Both the position numbers and the translations under genes were made by a program. The notes under the pieces were generated by a model. That model saw only the letters and a program-made list of their open reading frames with translations, did no database searches and was not told where the DNA came from. From COE1 sp964445375 (GTDB lineage: Bacteria; Bacillota; Clostridia; Lachnospirales; Lachnospiraceae), in the NCBI GenBank assembly GCA_964445375.1, contig CAYUKO010000030.1, positions 1-30,403 of the forward strand: a DNA stretch of 30,403 nucleotides, given 5' to 3'. The stretch's first letter is position 1; the number at the start of each line of letters is the position of its first letter. Positions 8,141 through 15,917 of the stretch are shown here, piece by piece.

Positions 8141-8569
8141 TTACCACTTAAAAATCACAACTCCCACGATTGCAATCAACGCTCCCATAACTTTTCTCCA
8201 GCTAAAAGGCTGCTTATCCACACCAAATAAACCAAACAGTTCAATCAGATATGCAACAATAATCTGTGCAATCACAATCAACATAACTGCCTTGGCAGGT
8301 CCCAAAGCATCCATACTCTTAATTACCGTCAATGTTATAAAAGCTCCCATTACTCCACCCAGTAAAAAATACTTTGGCTCTACTGCAAGAAGTGTTTTAA
8401 AGGAGGTTCTATCAGAAAAGAGCCACGCTGCCATACAGACTAAAAATGCCGTAAACTGTACAAAGGCATTTGCAACCCACATACTTGAACTGTCTGTAAC
8501 CTTTGTATTAAATACTCCCTGTATACTCATTAACGTTCCTGATAATAATGCAATAAAAAATCCAATCAT
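8141..8569 (-). CDS. Small DMT-superfamily transporter (YdcZ/DUF606 family)
   Basis: This 142-residue membrane protein has about five hydrophobic helices. It opens with MIGFFIALLSGTLMSIQGVF, the typical N-terminus of the DUF606/YdcZ family of half-size drug/metabolite transporters. AGAGG lies upstream of the ATG. Many relatives work as homo- or heterodimers, but no paired partner gene is adjacent here. The gene stands alone between comEA and a solute-binding protein on the same strand. The substrate cannot be told from sequence. Confidence 0.82.
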   Translation of the reverse strand: MIGFFIALLSGTLMSIQGVFNTKVTDSSSMWVANAFVQFTAFLVCMAAWLFSDRTSFKTLLAVEPKYFLLGGVMGAFITLTVIKSMDALGPAKAVMLIVIAQIIVAYLIELFGLFGVDKQPFSWRKVMGALIAIVGVVIFKW

Positions 8570-8629
8570 ACTCGTAAACCTCTTTCTTTTCGTTTACCTA
8601 TATGATTGGATTTTTCACTTCTTTTTATA

Positions 8630-10012
8630 CTATTCTTCGCCATCAAACTCGCCTTCCGGCAACAGTTCGATTACCGGTGTTTCCAGTACTTCTTCCGTAA
8701 CAGCTTCGCCTGCAAGCTGCGTCTTAATCTGCTCGGAAAGGGCTTTTAATTCTGCATTGGCATCTGCGCCATCCCATACCTTGGCAAAACAGATTTCTAA
8801 CTCTACCCAGAAATTACTTGTTTCTACCATCTTAGGTATTGGTGCTGACTCTGCATAATTCTGCACATACATTGCCATGTTCTCATTCAGATATTGCTCC
8901 TGAATTCTTGCCGGAAGCTTTCCTGTCTTCTCATACAGCTCATTTCCATCCTCACTTACAAGATATTCAACAAACTGTTTTGCTGCATCTTTATGTCTGG
9001 AATAACCATTAATAACCAATGCATTGGTTACTGACATTCCCTTCGTTGCAAGTTCCTGATTGATGTCCGGAATGTTAGCAATACCATATTCGTAAGCAAA
9101 TTCTCCATTTTTCTTCGCTTCATCAAGCTTCTTCATACAATCACTTGTCGCAATTGTATAAATCGTTCTTCCTTCCAGAAATTCCTGCATAATGGTATCA
9201 TAATTCGTTTCTTTTGTATCAATCGAGAAGAATTGATTCAACTCCTGATAAACAGAAAGACTTGCAATCGCATCTGTATTATAAATATTAATCTGATTCT
9301 TATCCTCACCAGAAACACCACCAACAGTGATATAGTTTCCAATAAAGAAATAATTATAAAAAATATCAGAAACATCCCAGCGGAAGAAATACTCAACATT
9401 CTCTGGTGTTGAATGTTGATCCGCAAAGTTGAGAATGTCTGCAATAGAACTTGGAATCAGCTCATCTGCACTGCCAAGTTCTTCCTCTGCTGCAATCTGC
9501 TCCAAATACGTTCTGTTATATAATAATGCACTTGTTTCAAAATACAGCGGATAACCAAGATACTTTCCATTATACAATACTGCATTCTGTGCTGCTGTAC
9601 TATACTTTGTGCTGTCAGCAACCATTGAGTTATCCTTTATCTCTGTCGCTAAGCCGGCAAGATAAGCTTTCTCCAGCGAATCATTGCTTAGAATAAATAC
9701 ATCCGGTGCATCCTCTTCTTCATGAACACTTGCACGATTCACAGCCTCAAGATACTCCAAACCAGACACAAGCGTTGGCTCTACTCGAATGTCATTCTTC
9801 TCATAAAAGCTTACTGCTTTACTATTGAGATAATCTGTGAGTGCATCATCGGTATACCATAAATGTATGGTTTCTTTCTGAAATGCCGAAAAAGAAAGCT
9901 CCTGACTATTATTTGTAGAATAAATAATACCAAACAGACATACGGCAATCAACACCAGTGCAATGCTAAGCACCACGATCCATCTTTTTCTTTTATTCAT
10001 CCTAAAAACCAT
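8630..10012 (-). CDS. Extracellular solute-binding protein (MalE-like), orphan
   Basis: This is an ABC-type substrate-binding protein of the sugar-binding family 1. After a signal or membrane-anchor segment (WIVVLSIALVLIAVCLFGII) come typical features: IHLWYTDDALTDYLN as the first strand, DAPDVFILSN, GKYLGYPLYFETSALLYNRT, and AKQFVEYLVSEDGNELYEKTG near the end. The ATG at 10012 follows GAGAAAGG and is preferred to an upstream in-frame TTG at 10042. A further ATG at 10000 would give a compact signal peptide. There is no lipobox cysteine, which is unusual for a Gram-positive binding protein, so it may stay anchored by its N-terminal helix. No permease or ATPase gene is near. The tail is acidic (LPEGEFDGEE). 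The ligand is unknown; a carbohydrate is likely from the family. Confidence 0.85.
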   Translation of the reverse strand: MVFRMNKRKRWIVVLSIALVLIAVCLFGIIYSTNNSQELSFSAFQKETIHLWYTDDALTDYLNSKAVSFYEKNDIRVEPTLVSGLEYLEAVNRASVHEEEDAPDVFILSNDSLEKAYLAGLATEIKDNSMVADSTKYSTAAQNAVLYNGKYLGYPLYFETSALLYNRTYLEQIAAEEELGSADELIPSSIADILNFADQHSTPENVEYFFRWDVSDIFYNYFFIGNYITVGGVSGEDKNQINIYNTDAIASLSVYQELNQFFSIDTKETNYDTIMQEFLEGRTIYTIATSDCMKKLDEAKKNGEFAYEYGIANIPDINQELATKGMSVTNALVINGYSRHKDAAKQFVEYLVSEDGNELYEKTGKLPARIQEQYLNENMAMYVQNYAESAPIPKMVETSNFWVELEICFAKVWDGADANAELKALSEQIKTQLAGEAVTEEVLETPVIELLPEGEFDGEE

Positions 10013-10028
10013 GCCTTTCTCAAATTCT

Positions 10029-10055
10029 GCGAATTTGTGCAAAGCACAAATTTGC
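10029..10055. repeat. Short palindrome, copy 1 of the AATTTGTG...CACAAATT family
   Basis: Arms 10032-10040 and 10044-10052 (AATTTGTGC/GCACAAATT) are a perfect 9-bp match around a 3-nt loop. The pairing extends to 12 bp with one G-T pair. An overlapping alternative hairpin, CAAATTC-TGC-GAATTTG (10021-10037), would exclude it. It lies between argD and the solute-binding protein gene. A similar element is at 12234-12258. Confidence 0.75.
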
Positions 10056-10106
10056 CGTGCGAAAAATCTTCCGTCTATGGATTTTTCACACTCCCCTTAT
10101 TCTTTC

Positions 10107-11303
10107 TTATGCAAGACAGGATTCCAGAATCGCAATCATTTCATCTACATCACCTTTTGTGATCACAAGAGGTGGAATGAAACGGATTACATTGGTTCCT
10201 GCATTAATCAATAATAAGCCCTTTTCCAGTGCCTTATTAATGATTTCTCCTACCGGTCCATTACACTCAAGACCGTGTAATAAGCCTACACCTCTATGCG
10301 CTTTGATATAATCATATTTTTCCACCATCTCATCAAGTTTGGAAGCAAGATATCCACCAACTTCATTGACGTTATCCAGAATCTTTTCTTCTTCAAATAA
10401 GTCAAGAACCTTAGAAATTGCTGCACCTGCAAGAGGATTTCCACCATACGTTGTACCATGGTCACCACTGGTAAGAGAGTTCTGTGCCACCTTCTCAGTC
10501 AGCATAAATGCACCTACCGGTACGCCACAGCCGATTGCTTTTGCACTTGTCATGATGTCTGGCTTAATACCATAACGCTGCCATGCAAACATGGTTCCGG
10601 TTCTTCCCATACCACACTGAATCTCATCTAAAATAAGCAGAATATCCTTCTCATCACAAAGCGCTCTTACCTGCTGTAAAAATTCCTGTGTTGCAGGATA
10701 GATTCCACCCTCACCCTGTACAGTCTCCATGATGATTGCACATGTCTTATCTGTCACTTGCGCCTTAATGCTTTCAAAATCATTCATATCAGCATACTTG
10801 ATACCTGGAAGTAATGGCTCAAATGCTTCACGGTAATGCGCATTTCCTGTTACAGAAAGTGCACCGATGGTTCTTCCATGGAAGGAATGATTTAAGGCAA
10901 TAATCTCATGATCTGTATTGCCATCACGTAAAAAAGCATATTTCTTAGCAGCCTTCAATGCGCCTTCTACAGCCTCTGCACCACTGTTTGTATAGAATAC
11001 TCTATCCATGCCGGAAGCCTTCTTCAATTTCTTAGCAGCTTCGATTGCCGGAATATTATAGTAATAATTGGATGTATGTGTAATCTTGTCAATCTGAGCC
11101 TTTAACGCATCATTATATGCTTTATTATTGTATCCTAAAGCAAAAACGCCAATGCCGGAAACGAAATCAAGATATTCCTTTCCTTCGATATCATAAAGAT
11201 GTACGCCATCTCCCTTATCCCAAACAATCTGGTAACGATTATAGGTATGAAGCAGGTCACGTTCTGCCTCATCAATATATTCTTTCATATTCATCATATT
11301 CAT
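10107..11303 (-). CDS. argD: Acetylornithine aminotransferase
   Basis: ArgD is a PLP-dependent class III aminotransferase. It makes N2-acetylornithine from N-acetylglutamate semialdehyde with glutamate as amino donor, in the cytoplasm. At 398 residues it has normal length. Motifs seen are LDFVSGIGVFALGYNN, NSGAEAVEGALKAAKKYA, FHGRTIGALSVTG, ILDEIQCGMGRTG (PLP-binding Asp), the Schiff-base lysine in SAKAIGCGVPVGAFM, and HGTTYGGNPLAGAA. It begins 7 bp after argB, so the two are translationally linked. The AGGAG directly abuts the first ATG (11303) and sits 6 nt before a third-codon ATG (11297), which is the likelier initiation site. It is last in the GNAT-argJ-argB-argD operon. Confidence 0.95.
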   Translation of the reverse strand: MNMMNMKEYIDEAERDLLHTYNRYQIVWDKGDGVHLYDIEGKEYLDFVSGIGVFALGYNNKAYNDALKAQIDKITHTSNYYYNIPAIEAAKKLKKASGMDRVFYTNSGAEAVEGALKAAKKYAFLRDGNTDHEIIALNHSFHGRTIGALSVTGNAHYREAFEPLLPGIKYADMNDFESIKAQVTDKTCAIIMETVQGEGGIYPATQEFLQQVRALCDEKDILLILDEIQCGMGRTGTMFAWQRYGIKPDIMTSAKAIGCGVPVGAFMLTEKVAQNSLTSGDHGTTYGGNPLAGAAISKVLDLFEEEKILDNVNEVGGYLASKLDEMVEKYDYIKAHRGVGLLHGLECNGPVGEIINKALEKGLLLINAGTNVIRFIPPLVITKGDVDEMIAILESCLA

Positions 11304-11310
11304 CTCCTAT

Positions 11311-12207
11311 TTATTCCTGCTCATGCTCCATCTCTTCATCTGATATGATAGCAGTACCAACACCATTATTTGTAAAGATTTCCAGTAACAGACAATGTGG
11401 AATACGTCCGTCTAAAATATGTACTCGGTTTACACCATTCTTGATTGCAGAGGTACAGTTCGTAAGCTTTGGAAGCATACCACCACCGATAAAGCCATCT
11501 GCAATAAGCTTATCAGCCTGAGAAGCCGATAATCGGGAAATAAAGCTGGACTTATCATTGATATCCTTATATAAACCTTCAATATCCGTTAAGAATGCAA
11601 GCTTTTCTGCTCCTACTGCCTTTGCAATTGCACATGCAGCATCATCCGCATTGATATTATAGGTCTGGAAGTTATCATCAAGACCGATTGGTGCAACGAT
11701 TGGAAGAAAATCATTCTCAAGCATATCGTATAAAATCTTTGCATTTACTTCTTTGATATCTCCTACAAAACCGATATCCTGTCCGTCAGAATACTTCTTA
11801 TCTACCTTTAAAAGACCGCCATCCTTACCACTGATACCAACAGCTTTTACACCAAGCTCCTGAACCATAGTAACAAGGCTCTTATTTACCTTATTTAATA
11901 CCATTTCTGCAATTTCCATAGTCTCGTCATCCGTAACACGAAGACCATTTATGAACTTTGCTTCCTTACCTACCTTGCCTACCCAGCGGCTGATTTCCTT
12001 ACCACCACCATGTACGATAATTGGCTTAAATCCAACTAACTTTAATAAGGTAACATCCTTAATAACATTCTTCTGTAACTCTTCGTTGCTCATAGCACTT
12101 CCGCCATACTTAACAACAATAATTCTTCTATTAAATTTCTGAATATATGGTAATGCTTCAATCAATACCTCTGCCTTTGCCAAAACCTGATCCATATCTT
12201 TGTTCAT
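11311..12207 (-). CDS. argB: Acetylglutamate kinase, arginine-sensitive type
   Basis: ArgB phosphorylates N-acetylglutamate, the second step to ornithine. The 298-residue protein shows VVKYGGSAMSNEELQ (ATP site), IIVHGGGKEISRWVGKVG, FINGLRVTDDETMEIAEM, the substrate-binding YNINADDAACAIAKA and FLTDIEGLYKD. The N-terminus carries the EALPYIQKF helix that, in known acetylglutamate kinases, marks the hexameric arginine-inhibited form, so feedback by arginine is likely. It lies 66 bp after argJ, with a short palindrome in the gap, and 7 bp before argD. Confidence 0.96.
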   Translation of the reverse strand: MNKDMDQVLAKAEVLIEALPYIQKFNRRIIVVKYGGSAMSNEELQKNVIKDVTLLKLVGFKPIIVHGGGKEISRWVGKVGKEAKFINGLRVTDDETMEIAEMVLNKVNKSLVTMVQELGVKAVGISGKDGGLLKVDKKYSDGQDIGFVGDIKEVNAKILYDMLENDFLPIVAPIGLDDNFQTYNINADDAACAIAKAVGAEKLAFLTDIEGLYKDINDKSSFISRLSASQADKLIADGFIGGGMLPKLTNCTSAIKNGVNRVHILDGRIPHCLLLEIFTNNGVGTAIISDEEMEHEQE

Positions 12208-12233
12208 CTTTTATCCCTGCCTTTCTGTTTCTG

Positions 12234-12258
12234 AGAATTTGTGTCACACACAAATTCT
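12234..12258. repeat. Short palindrome, copy 2 of the AATTTGTG...CACAAATT family
   Basis: AGAATTTGTGT (12234-12244) and ACACAAATTCT (12248-12258) form a perfect 11-bp stem with a CAC loop. It fills most of the 66-bp argJ-argB gap. No U-tract follows on the transcribed strand, so it is not a standard terminator. It could be an RNA-processing or stability hairpin between cistrons, or a dispersed repeat. The core matches the element at 10029-10055. Confidence 0.8.
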
Positions 12259-12273
12259 TTATGCATTTTCACA

Positions 12274-13497
12274 TTATGATCTATAATCTGCATTAATCTT
12301 AACGTAATCGTAAGTCAAATCACAGCCCCATGCGGTAGCTTCTGCACTTCCCTCATGCATATCTACAAAAATGGTAACCTCAGGTGCTCCAAGTATCTTT
12401 GTTGCTACCTCTTCGTCAAACACAATCGGAGTACCTTTATCAAATACCTGCAAACGTCCCTCTTTGCTTTCAAAGAACAACTCTACATCATTCTGATCAA
12501 ACTGTGCTCCTGAATATCCCATTGCACACAGGAAACGGCCAAAGTTCGCATCACAGCCATAAATGGCAGCCTTTGATAAGTTACTTGCTACAATTGCTCT
12601 GGATAAAGTTCTTGCATCTTCTTTGCTCTTTGCATTCACAACCTTTGCTTCAAAGAGCTTACTTGCACCTTCTCCATCACCCGCCATTTTCTTCGCGAGG
12701 AATTCACATACAAAGAATAAAGCATCTAAGAAAGCCTGATACTCTTCACCCTTTGTTGTAATCTTTTCATTCTCAGCAAGTCCGTTTGCCATAATCAAAA
12801 GAGTATCATTTGTGGATGTATCTCCATCAACCGTAATCATATTGAAGGTATCTTTTACTACCTGGCTTAAAGCCTCCTGTAATAAGCTCTTCTCAATTGC
12901 AAGGTCTGTTGTCAAAAAGCCTAACATGGTACACATATTAGGGTGAATCATTCCTGAACCCTTGCTCATTCCTCCAAGTGTTACTGTCTTTCCTGCTACT
13001 TCGAAAGTAACTGCTACTTCCTTATGAATGGTATCGGTTGTCATGATTGCCTTAGCTGCTGCTGTTCCTGCCTCTAAGCTTTCATCCAGAGTCTTGCTCA
13101 TAGCAGCAACGCCATTTACCAGCTTCTCTACCGGAAGCTGCATACCAATGACACCAGTAGATGCCACAGCTACATTCGTAAAAGGAACTCCTAATTCTTT
13201 CTCTACAGCCTTTGCCGTAGCTTCACAGGCATCAAATCCCTCTTTTCCAGTACATGCATTGGCAATTCCTGAATTTACAACAACCGCCTGCATAGGCTCA
13301 CCGGAATATACGATTTTCTGATCCCACTGTACACATGCAGCCTTTACCTCATTGCTTGTAAAAGTACCTGCACACTCACATGGCTTATCTGAATATACCA
13401 TTGCCATATCTGTTCTGTTTTTATATTTAATATTTGCTTCACAACAAGCTGCCTTAAATCCCTTTGCTGCGGTTACACCACCGTTAATAACCTTCAT
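12274..13497 (-). CDS. argJ: Ornithine acetyltransferase / N-acetylglutamate synthase
   Basis: ArgJ moves the acetyl group from acetylornithine to glutamate, closing the acetyl cycle. Bifunctional forms also use acetyl-CoA. The precursor of 407 residues cleaves itself into two chains. Here the site is in KGSGMIHPNMCTMLGFL, with Thr190 as the catalytic N-terminal nucleophile after cleavage at Cys189-Thr190; many homologues have Ala-Thr at this point. Other family marks are AVVVNSGIANACTG, VAVASTGVIGMQLP, MITVDGDTSTNDT and the C-terminal GCDLTYDYVKINADYRS. The gene starts 25 bp after the GNAT gene and is followed by argB. Sequence alone does not show whether it is mono- or bifunctional. Confidence 0.96.
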   Translation of the reverse strand: MKVINGGVTAAKGFKAACCEANIKYKNRTDMAMVYSDKPCECAGTFTSNEVKAACVQWDQKIVYSGEPMQAVVVNSGIANACTGKEGFDACEATAKAVEKELGVPFTNVAVASTGVIGMQLPVEKLVNGVAAMSKTLDESLEAGTAAAKAIMTTDTIHKEVAVTFEVAGKTVTLGGMSKGSGMIHPNMCTMLGFLTTDLAIEKSLLQEALSQVVKDTFNMITVDGDTSTNDTLLIMANGLAENEKITTKGEEYQAFLDALFFVCEFLAKKMAGDGEGASKLFEAKVVNAKSKEDARTLSRAIVASNLSKAAIYGCDANFGRFLCAMGYSGAQFDQNDVELFFESKEGRLQVFDKGTPIVFDEEVATKILGAPEVTIFVDMHEGSAEATAWGCDLTYDYVKINADYRS

Positions 13498-13522
13498 ATG
13501 GTTACCATCCTTTCCTATTTTA

Positions 13523-13966
13523 TTATTTATTAAACTCTATAATGTTCTCCGTATTTAAAACAAAATCATAATAATTCAAGTCTTCACGTTCCAGCCAGCC
13601 GACCTTATGCCAGAAAGCATTTCCAATATCGTTTACAGTGAAAGCAATCAGACATACCTTATTGATTTCTTCTTTTTTCAATGCTTCCATACAAAAGACT
13701 ACCATAGCTTTACCAATACCGCGTCTTCGATATTCCGGATCAACACAAACATGATACAGACATCCTCGTCTGCCATCATGGCCACATAAAATAGCACCAA
13801 CAATCTTTCCATCCTCTACCGCAACAACACTCGTTGTCGGGTTTCTGCGAAGGAATCTGGCAACACCTTCTCTGGAATCATCAATGCTTCTGATTGCAAA
13901 GCCCTTTATTCTCATCCATAAAGCATGCACCTGATCATAATCTTCGATTGTCATTACCCTTACCAT
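13523..13966 (-). CDS. GNAT-family N-acetyltransferase, first gene of the arg operon
   Basis: This 147-residue acetyltransferase has the acetyl-CoA binding signature VDPEYRRRGIGKAMVVFCM, after a TSVVAVEDGKIVGAILCGHDG strand pair and before a NDIGNAFWHKVGW segment typical of the GNAT C-terminus. The ATG at 13966, preceded by GAAAGG/AAGG at good spacing, is preferred to a TTG seven codons upstream. Its substrate is not known. Because it leads argJ-argB-argD and has the arg promoter, it may acetylate glutamate (priming the acetyl cycle) or another amino acid. That is inference from position only. It is much shorter than classical ArgA. Confidence 0.85.
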   Translation of the reverse strand: MVRVMTIEDYDQVHALWMRIKGFAIRSIDDSREGVARFLRRNPTTSVVAVEDGKIVGAILCGHDGRRGCLYHVCVDPEYRRRGIGKAMVVFCMEALKKEEINKVCLIAFTVNDIGNAFWHKVGWLEREDLNYYDFVLNTENIIEFNK

Positions 13967-14013
13967 CTTACTACCTTGCCTTTCCAAACATCTGCAACTT
14001 ACTACTTCTTATT

Positions 14014-14041
14014 ATTATAACTTTACTATAACTCAAAACAA
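14014..14041 (-). promoter_or_regulatory. Predicted promoter of the GNAT-argJ-argB-argD operon
   Basis: On the minus strand TTGTTT (14036-14041), a 16-bp spacer and a perfect TATAAT (14014-14019) form a plausible sigma-A promoter. Transcription would start near 14007 and give a leader of about 40 nt before the ATG at 13966. Confidence 0.55.
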
Positions 14042-14264
14042 GTCCAACCTACATCATAGTATAACCTTCGCGGAAATACAACTATTTTCTGTAACAATTT
14101 AGTTCCTTCCTTGTTATATTGCAAAGATTCATGTAAAATTACCTTCCGTTTCCATCTCTTTCTTTTTTATTCTGAATATTATTGTATTTTTATGCATTCA
14201 CTTTTGCATATTATTCATTTTAGTTTATTTATTTTTGCATTTTTAAAAGGTTTTGTCAATATAT

Positions 14265-14282
14265 AATGAATAATTTTTCACT
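14265..14282. promoter_or_regulatory. ArgR/AhrC operator (ARG box) candidate
   Basis: The sequence AATGAATAATTTTTCACT contains TGAAT-N4-TTTCA, one mismatch from the known ARG-box core TGAAT-N4-ATTCA. It immediately precedes and touches the predicted argG -35 (14282-14287), a position suited to repression by arginine-bound ArgR. A weaker box, TGCATATTATTCAT, is at 14205-14218. Confidence 0.6.
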
Positions 14283-14310
14283 TGATTTATATGCTGTAAT
14301 GTTGTATATT
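14282..14310 (+). promoter_or_regulatory. Predicted argG promoter
   Basis: TTGATT (14282-14287), a 17-bp spacer and TATATT (14305-14310) make a good sigma-A promoter. Transcription would start near 14317, with AAGGAGG at 14342-14348 placed ideally before the argG ATG. Confidence 0.6.
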
Positions 14311-14355
14311 ATTTCCATGAACAAAAACCGTCTATATAAATAAGGAGGACTTATT

Positions 14356-15576
14356 ATGAAAGAAAAAGTTATCTTAGCTTATTCCGGTGGTCTTGATACT
14401 ACCGCAATCATCCCTTGGTTAAAGGAGAATTTCGACTATGAAGTAGTTTGTGTCTGCATCGACTGTGGACAGGACGAAGAACTTGATGGTCTTGAAGAAA
14501 GAGCAAAATTCTGTGGTGCAGAAAAGCTTTATATCGAAAATGTTATCGATGAATTCTGTGACGAATATATCGTTCCATGTGTACAGGCTAATGCAATTTA
14601 TGAGAACAAGTATTTATTAGGTACTTCCATGGCAAGACCTCTTATCGCTAAGAGACTTGTTGAAATCGCTAGAAAAGAAGGCGCTACCGCAATCTGCCAC
14701 GGTGCTACTGGTAAGGGAAATGACCAGATTCGTTTCGAATTAGGTATCAAGGCTCTTGCTCCAGACATCAAGATTATTGCTGCTTGGAGAAATGATAAGT
14801 GGACAATGGATTCCCGTGAATCTGAAATCGAATACTGCAAGGCTCATGGAATCGACCTTCCATTCTCTGCTGACTCTTCTTACAGCCGTGACCGTAACAT
14901 CTGGCACATCAGCCATGAAGGTCTTGAACTTGAAGATCCTGCAAACGAGCCAAACTATGATCACTTATTAGTATTAGGAACAACTCCTGAAAAGGCTCCA
15001 GAAGAAGGCGAATATGTAACAATGACATTCGAAAAGGGTGTTCCTACTTCTGTAAATGGTAAGAAGATGAAGGTTTCCGACATCATCCGTGAGCTCAACA
15101 AGCTTGGTGGAAAGCATGGTATTGGTATCGTTGATATCGTTGAGAACCGTGTTGTTGGTATGAAGTCCCGTGGTGTATATGAGACTCCTGGCGGAACTAT
15201 CCTTATGGAAGCTCATCAGCAGTTAGAGGAGCTTATCCTTGACCGTGATACATATACCTTAAAGAAGGAAATGGGCAACAAGTTTGCTGACGTTGTATAC
15301 GAAGGAAAGTGGTTCACACCTAAGCGTGAAGCAATTCAGGCATTCATCGAGAAGACTCAGGAATATGTAACTGGTGAAGTTAAGTTCAAGCTTTACAAGG
15401 GCAACATCATCAAGGCTGGCGAAACAAGCCCATACTCTTTATATAATGAAAGCATCGCTTCCTTCACAACTGGTGACCTTTATGACCACCATGATGCAGA
15501 AGGCTTCATCAACCTGTTTGGTTTATCATGCAAGGTTCGTGCTATGAAGCTTCAGGAAGTTGAAAATAACAAGTAA
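14356..15576 (+). CDS. argG: Argininosuccinate synthase
   Basis: ArgG joins citrulline and aspartate with ATP to give argininosuccinate, the penultimate step to arginine. The 406-residue protein has the N-type PP-loop LAYSGGLDTTA near the start, then CHGATGKGNDQIRFELG, the DRNIWHISHEGLELEDP region and YETPGGTIL. Length and motifs are those of an intact enzyme. The ribosome site AAGGAGG is optimal, and codon use favours GGT, CGT, GCT and AAG more than the neighbours, which suggests high expression. argH does not follow; a DUF1294 gene comes next 33 bp on. Regulation by an ARG box at the promoter is likely. Confidence 0.97.
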   Translation: MKEKVILAYSGGLDTTAIIPWLKENFDYEVVCVCIDCGQDEELDGLEERAKFCGAEKLYIENVIDEFCDEYIVPCVQANAIYENKYLLGTSMARPLIAKRLVEIARKEGATAICHGATGKGNDQIRFELGIKALAPDIKIIAAWRNDKWTMDSRESEIEYCKAHGIDLPFSADSSYSRDRNIWHISHEGLELEDPANEPNYDHLLVLGTTPEKAPEEGEYVTMTFEKGVPTSVNGKKMKVSDIIRELNKLGGKHGIGIVDIVENRVVGMKSRGVYETPGGTILMEAHQQLEELILDRDTYTLKKEMGNKFADVVYEGKWFTPKREAIQAFIEKTQEYVTGEVKFKLYKGNIIKAGETSPYSLYNESIASFTTGDLYDHHDAEGFINLFGLSCKVRAMKLQEVENNK

Positions 15577-15609
15577 TCGTGCTAAAATGCATAAAAAGGA
15601 TAAAAACAC

Positions 15610-15903
15610 ATGATTGTAATCGGTATCATTGCAGGGTATCTTGCATTGATGAACCTGATTGGCTTTGCCATTATGGGGATCGATAAAAGACGTGCCGTGA
15701 AGAAGCTTTGGCGCATTCCCGAATCCACGCTTTTTATCGTCGCCCTGATTGGCGGCAGTATTGGTTCCATTATTGGAATGCGGGTATTTCATCACAAAAC
15801 AAGACACTGGTATTTTGTATATGGCATGCCGGCTATTTTGCTCTTACAGATTGCCGTAGTCATAGTTCTTATCTGTTCACCTTTGCAATTTTCAATTATC
15901 TAG
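15610..15903 (+). CDS. DUF1294 small membrane protein
   Basis: The 97-residue product has three hydrophobic helices. Between the first two lies the DUF1294 signature: FAIMGIDKRRAVKKLWRIPE, then ALIGGSIGSIIGMRVFHHKT and the final KTRHWYFVYG before the last helix. AAAGGA lies about 10 nt upstream of the ATG. Its TAG stop overlaps the AGGAGG of the following LytTR regulator, so the two are probably translationally coupled. The function of the family is unknown. It may also be read through from argG, since no terminator is visible in the 33-bp gap. Confidence 0.85.
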   Translation: MIVIGIIAGYLALMNLIGFAIMGIDKRRAVKKLWRIPESTLFIVALIGGSIGSIIGMRVFHHKTRHWYFVYGMPAILLLQIAVVIVLICSPLQFSII

Positions 15904-15917
15904 GAGGAATGGGTTTT

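Larger units (their letters stand above)
13967..14355. promoter_or_regulatory. Divergent regulatory region between the arg operon and argG
   Basis: This 389-bp, very AT-rich gap has no convincing gene. It holds a minus-strand promoter for the GNAT-argJBD operon at 14014-14041 and a plus-strand argG promoter at 14282-14310. It also contains several ARG-box-like sequences: 14265-14282 (strong), 14205-14218 (weaker) and 14171-14188 (weak). The stretch 14042-14160 shows nothing I can name. Confidence 0.7.

Noticed and set aside
8013..8858. Plus-strand frame of 281 codons
   Set aside because: It is antisense to the YdcZ-type transporter and to the end of the solute-binding protein gene, both of which have clear family motifs on the minus strand.
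15708..15917. N-terminal extension of the LytTR regulator
   Set aside because: The extension overlaps the DUF1294 gene in another frame and has no domain. AGGAGG at 15902 places the start at 15918, where the receiver domain begins.
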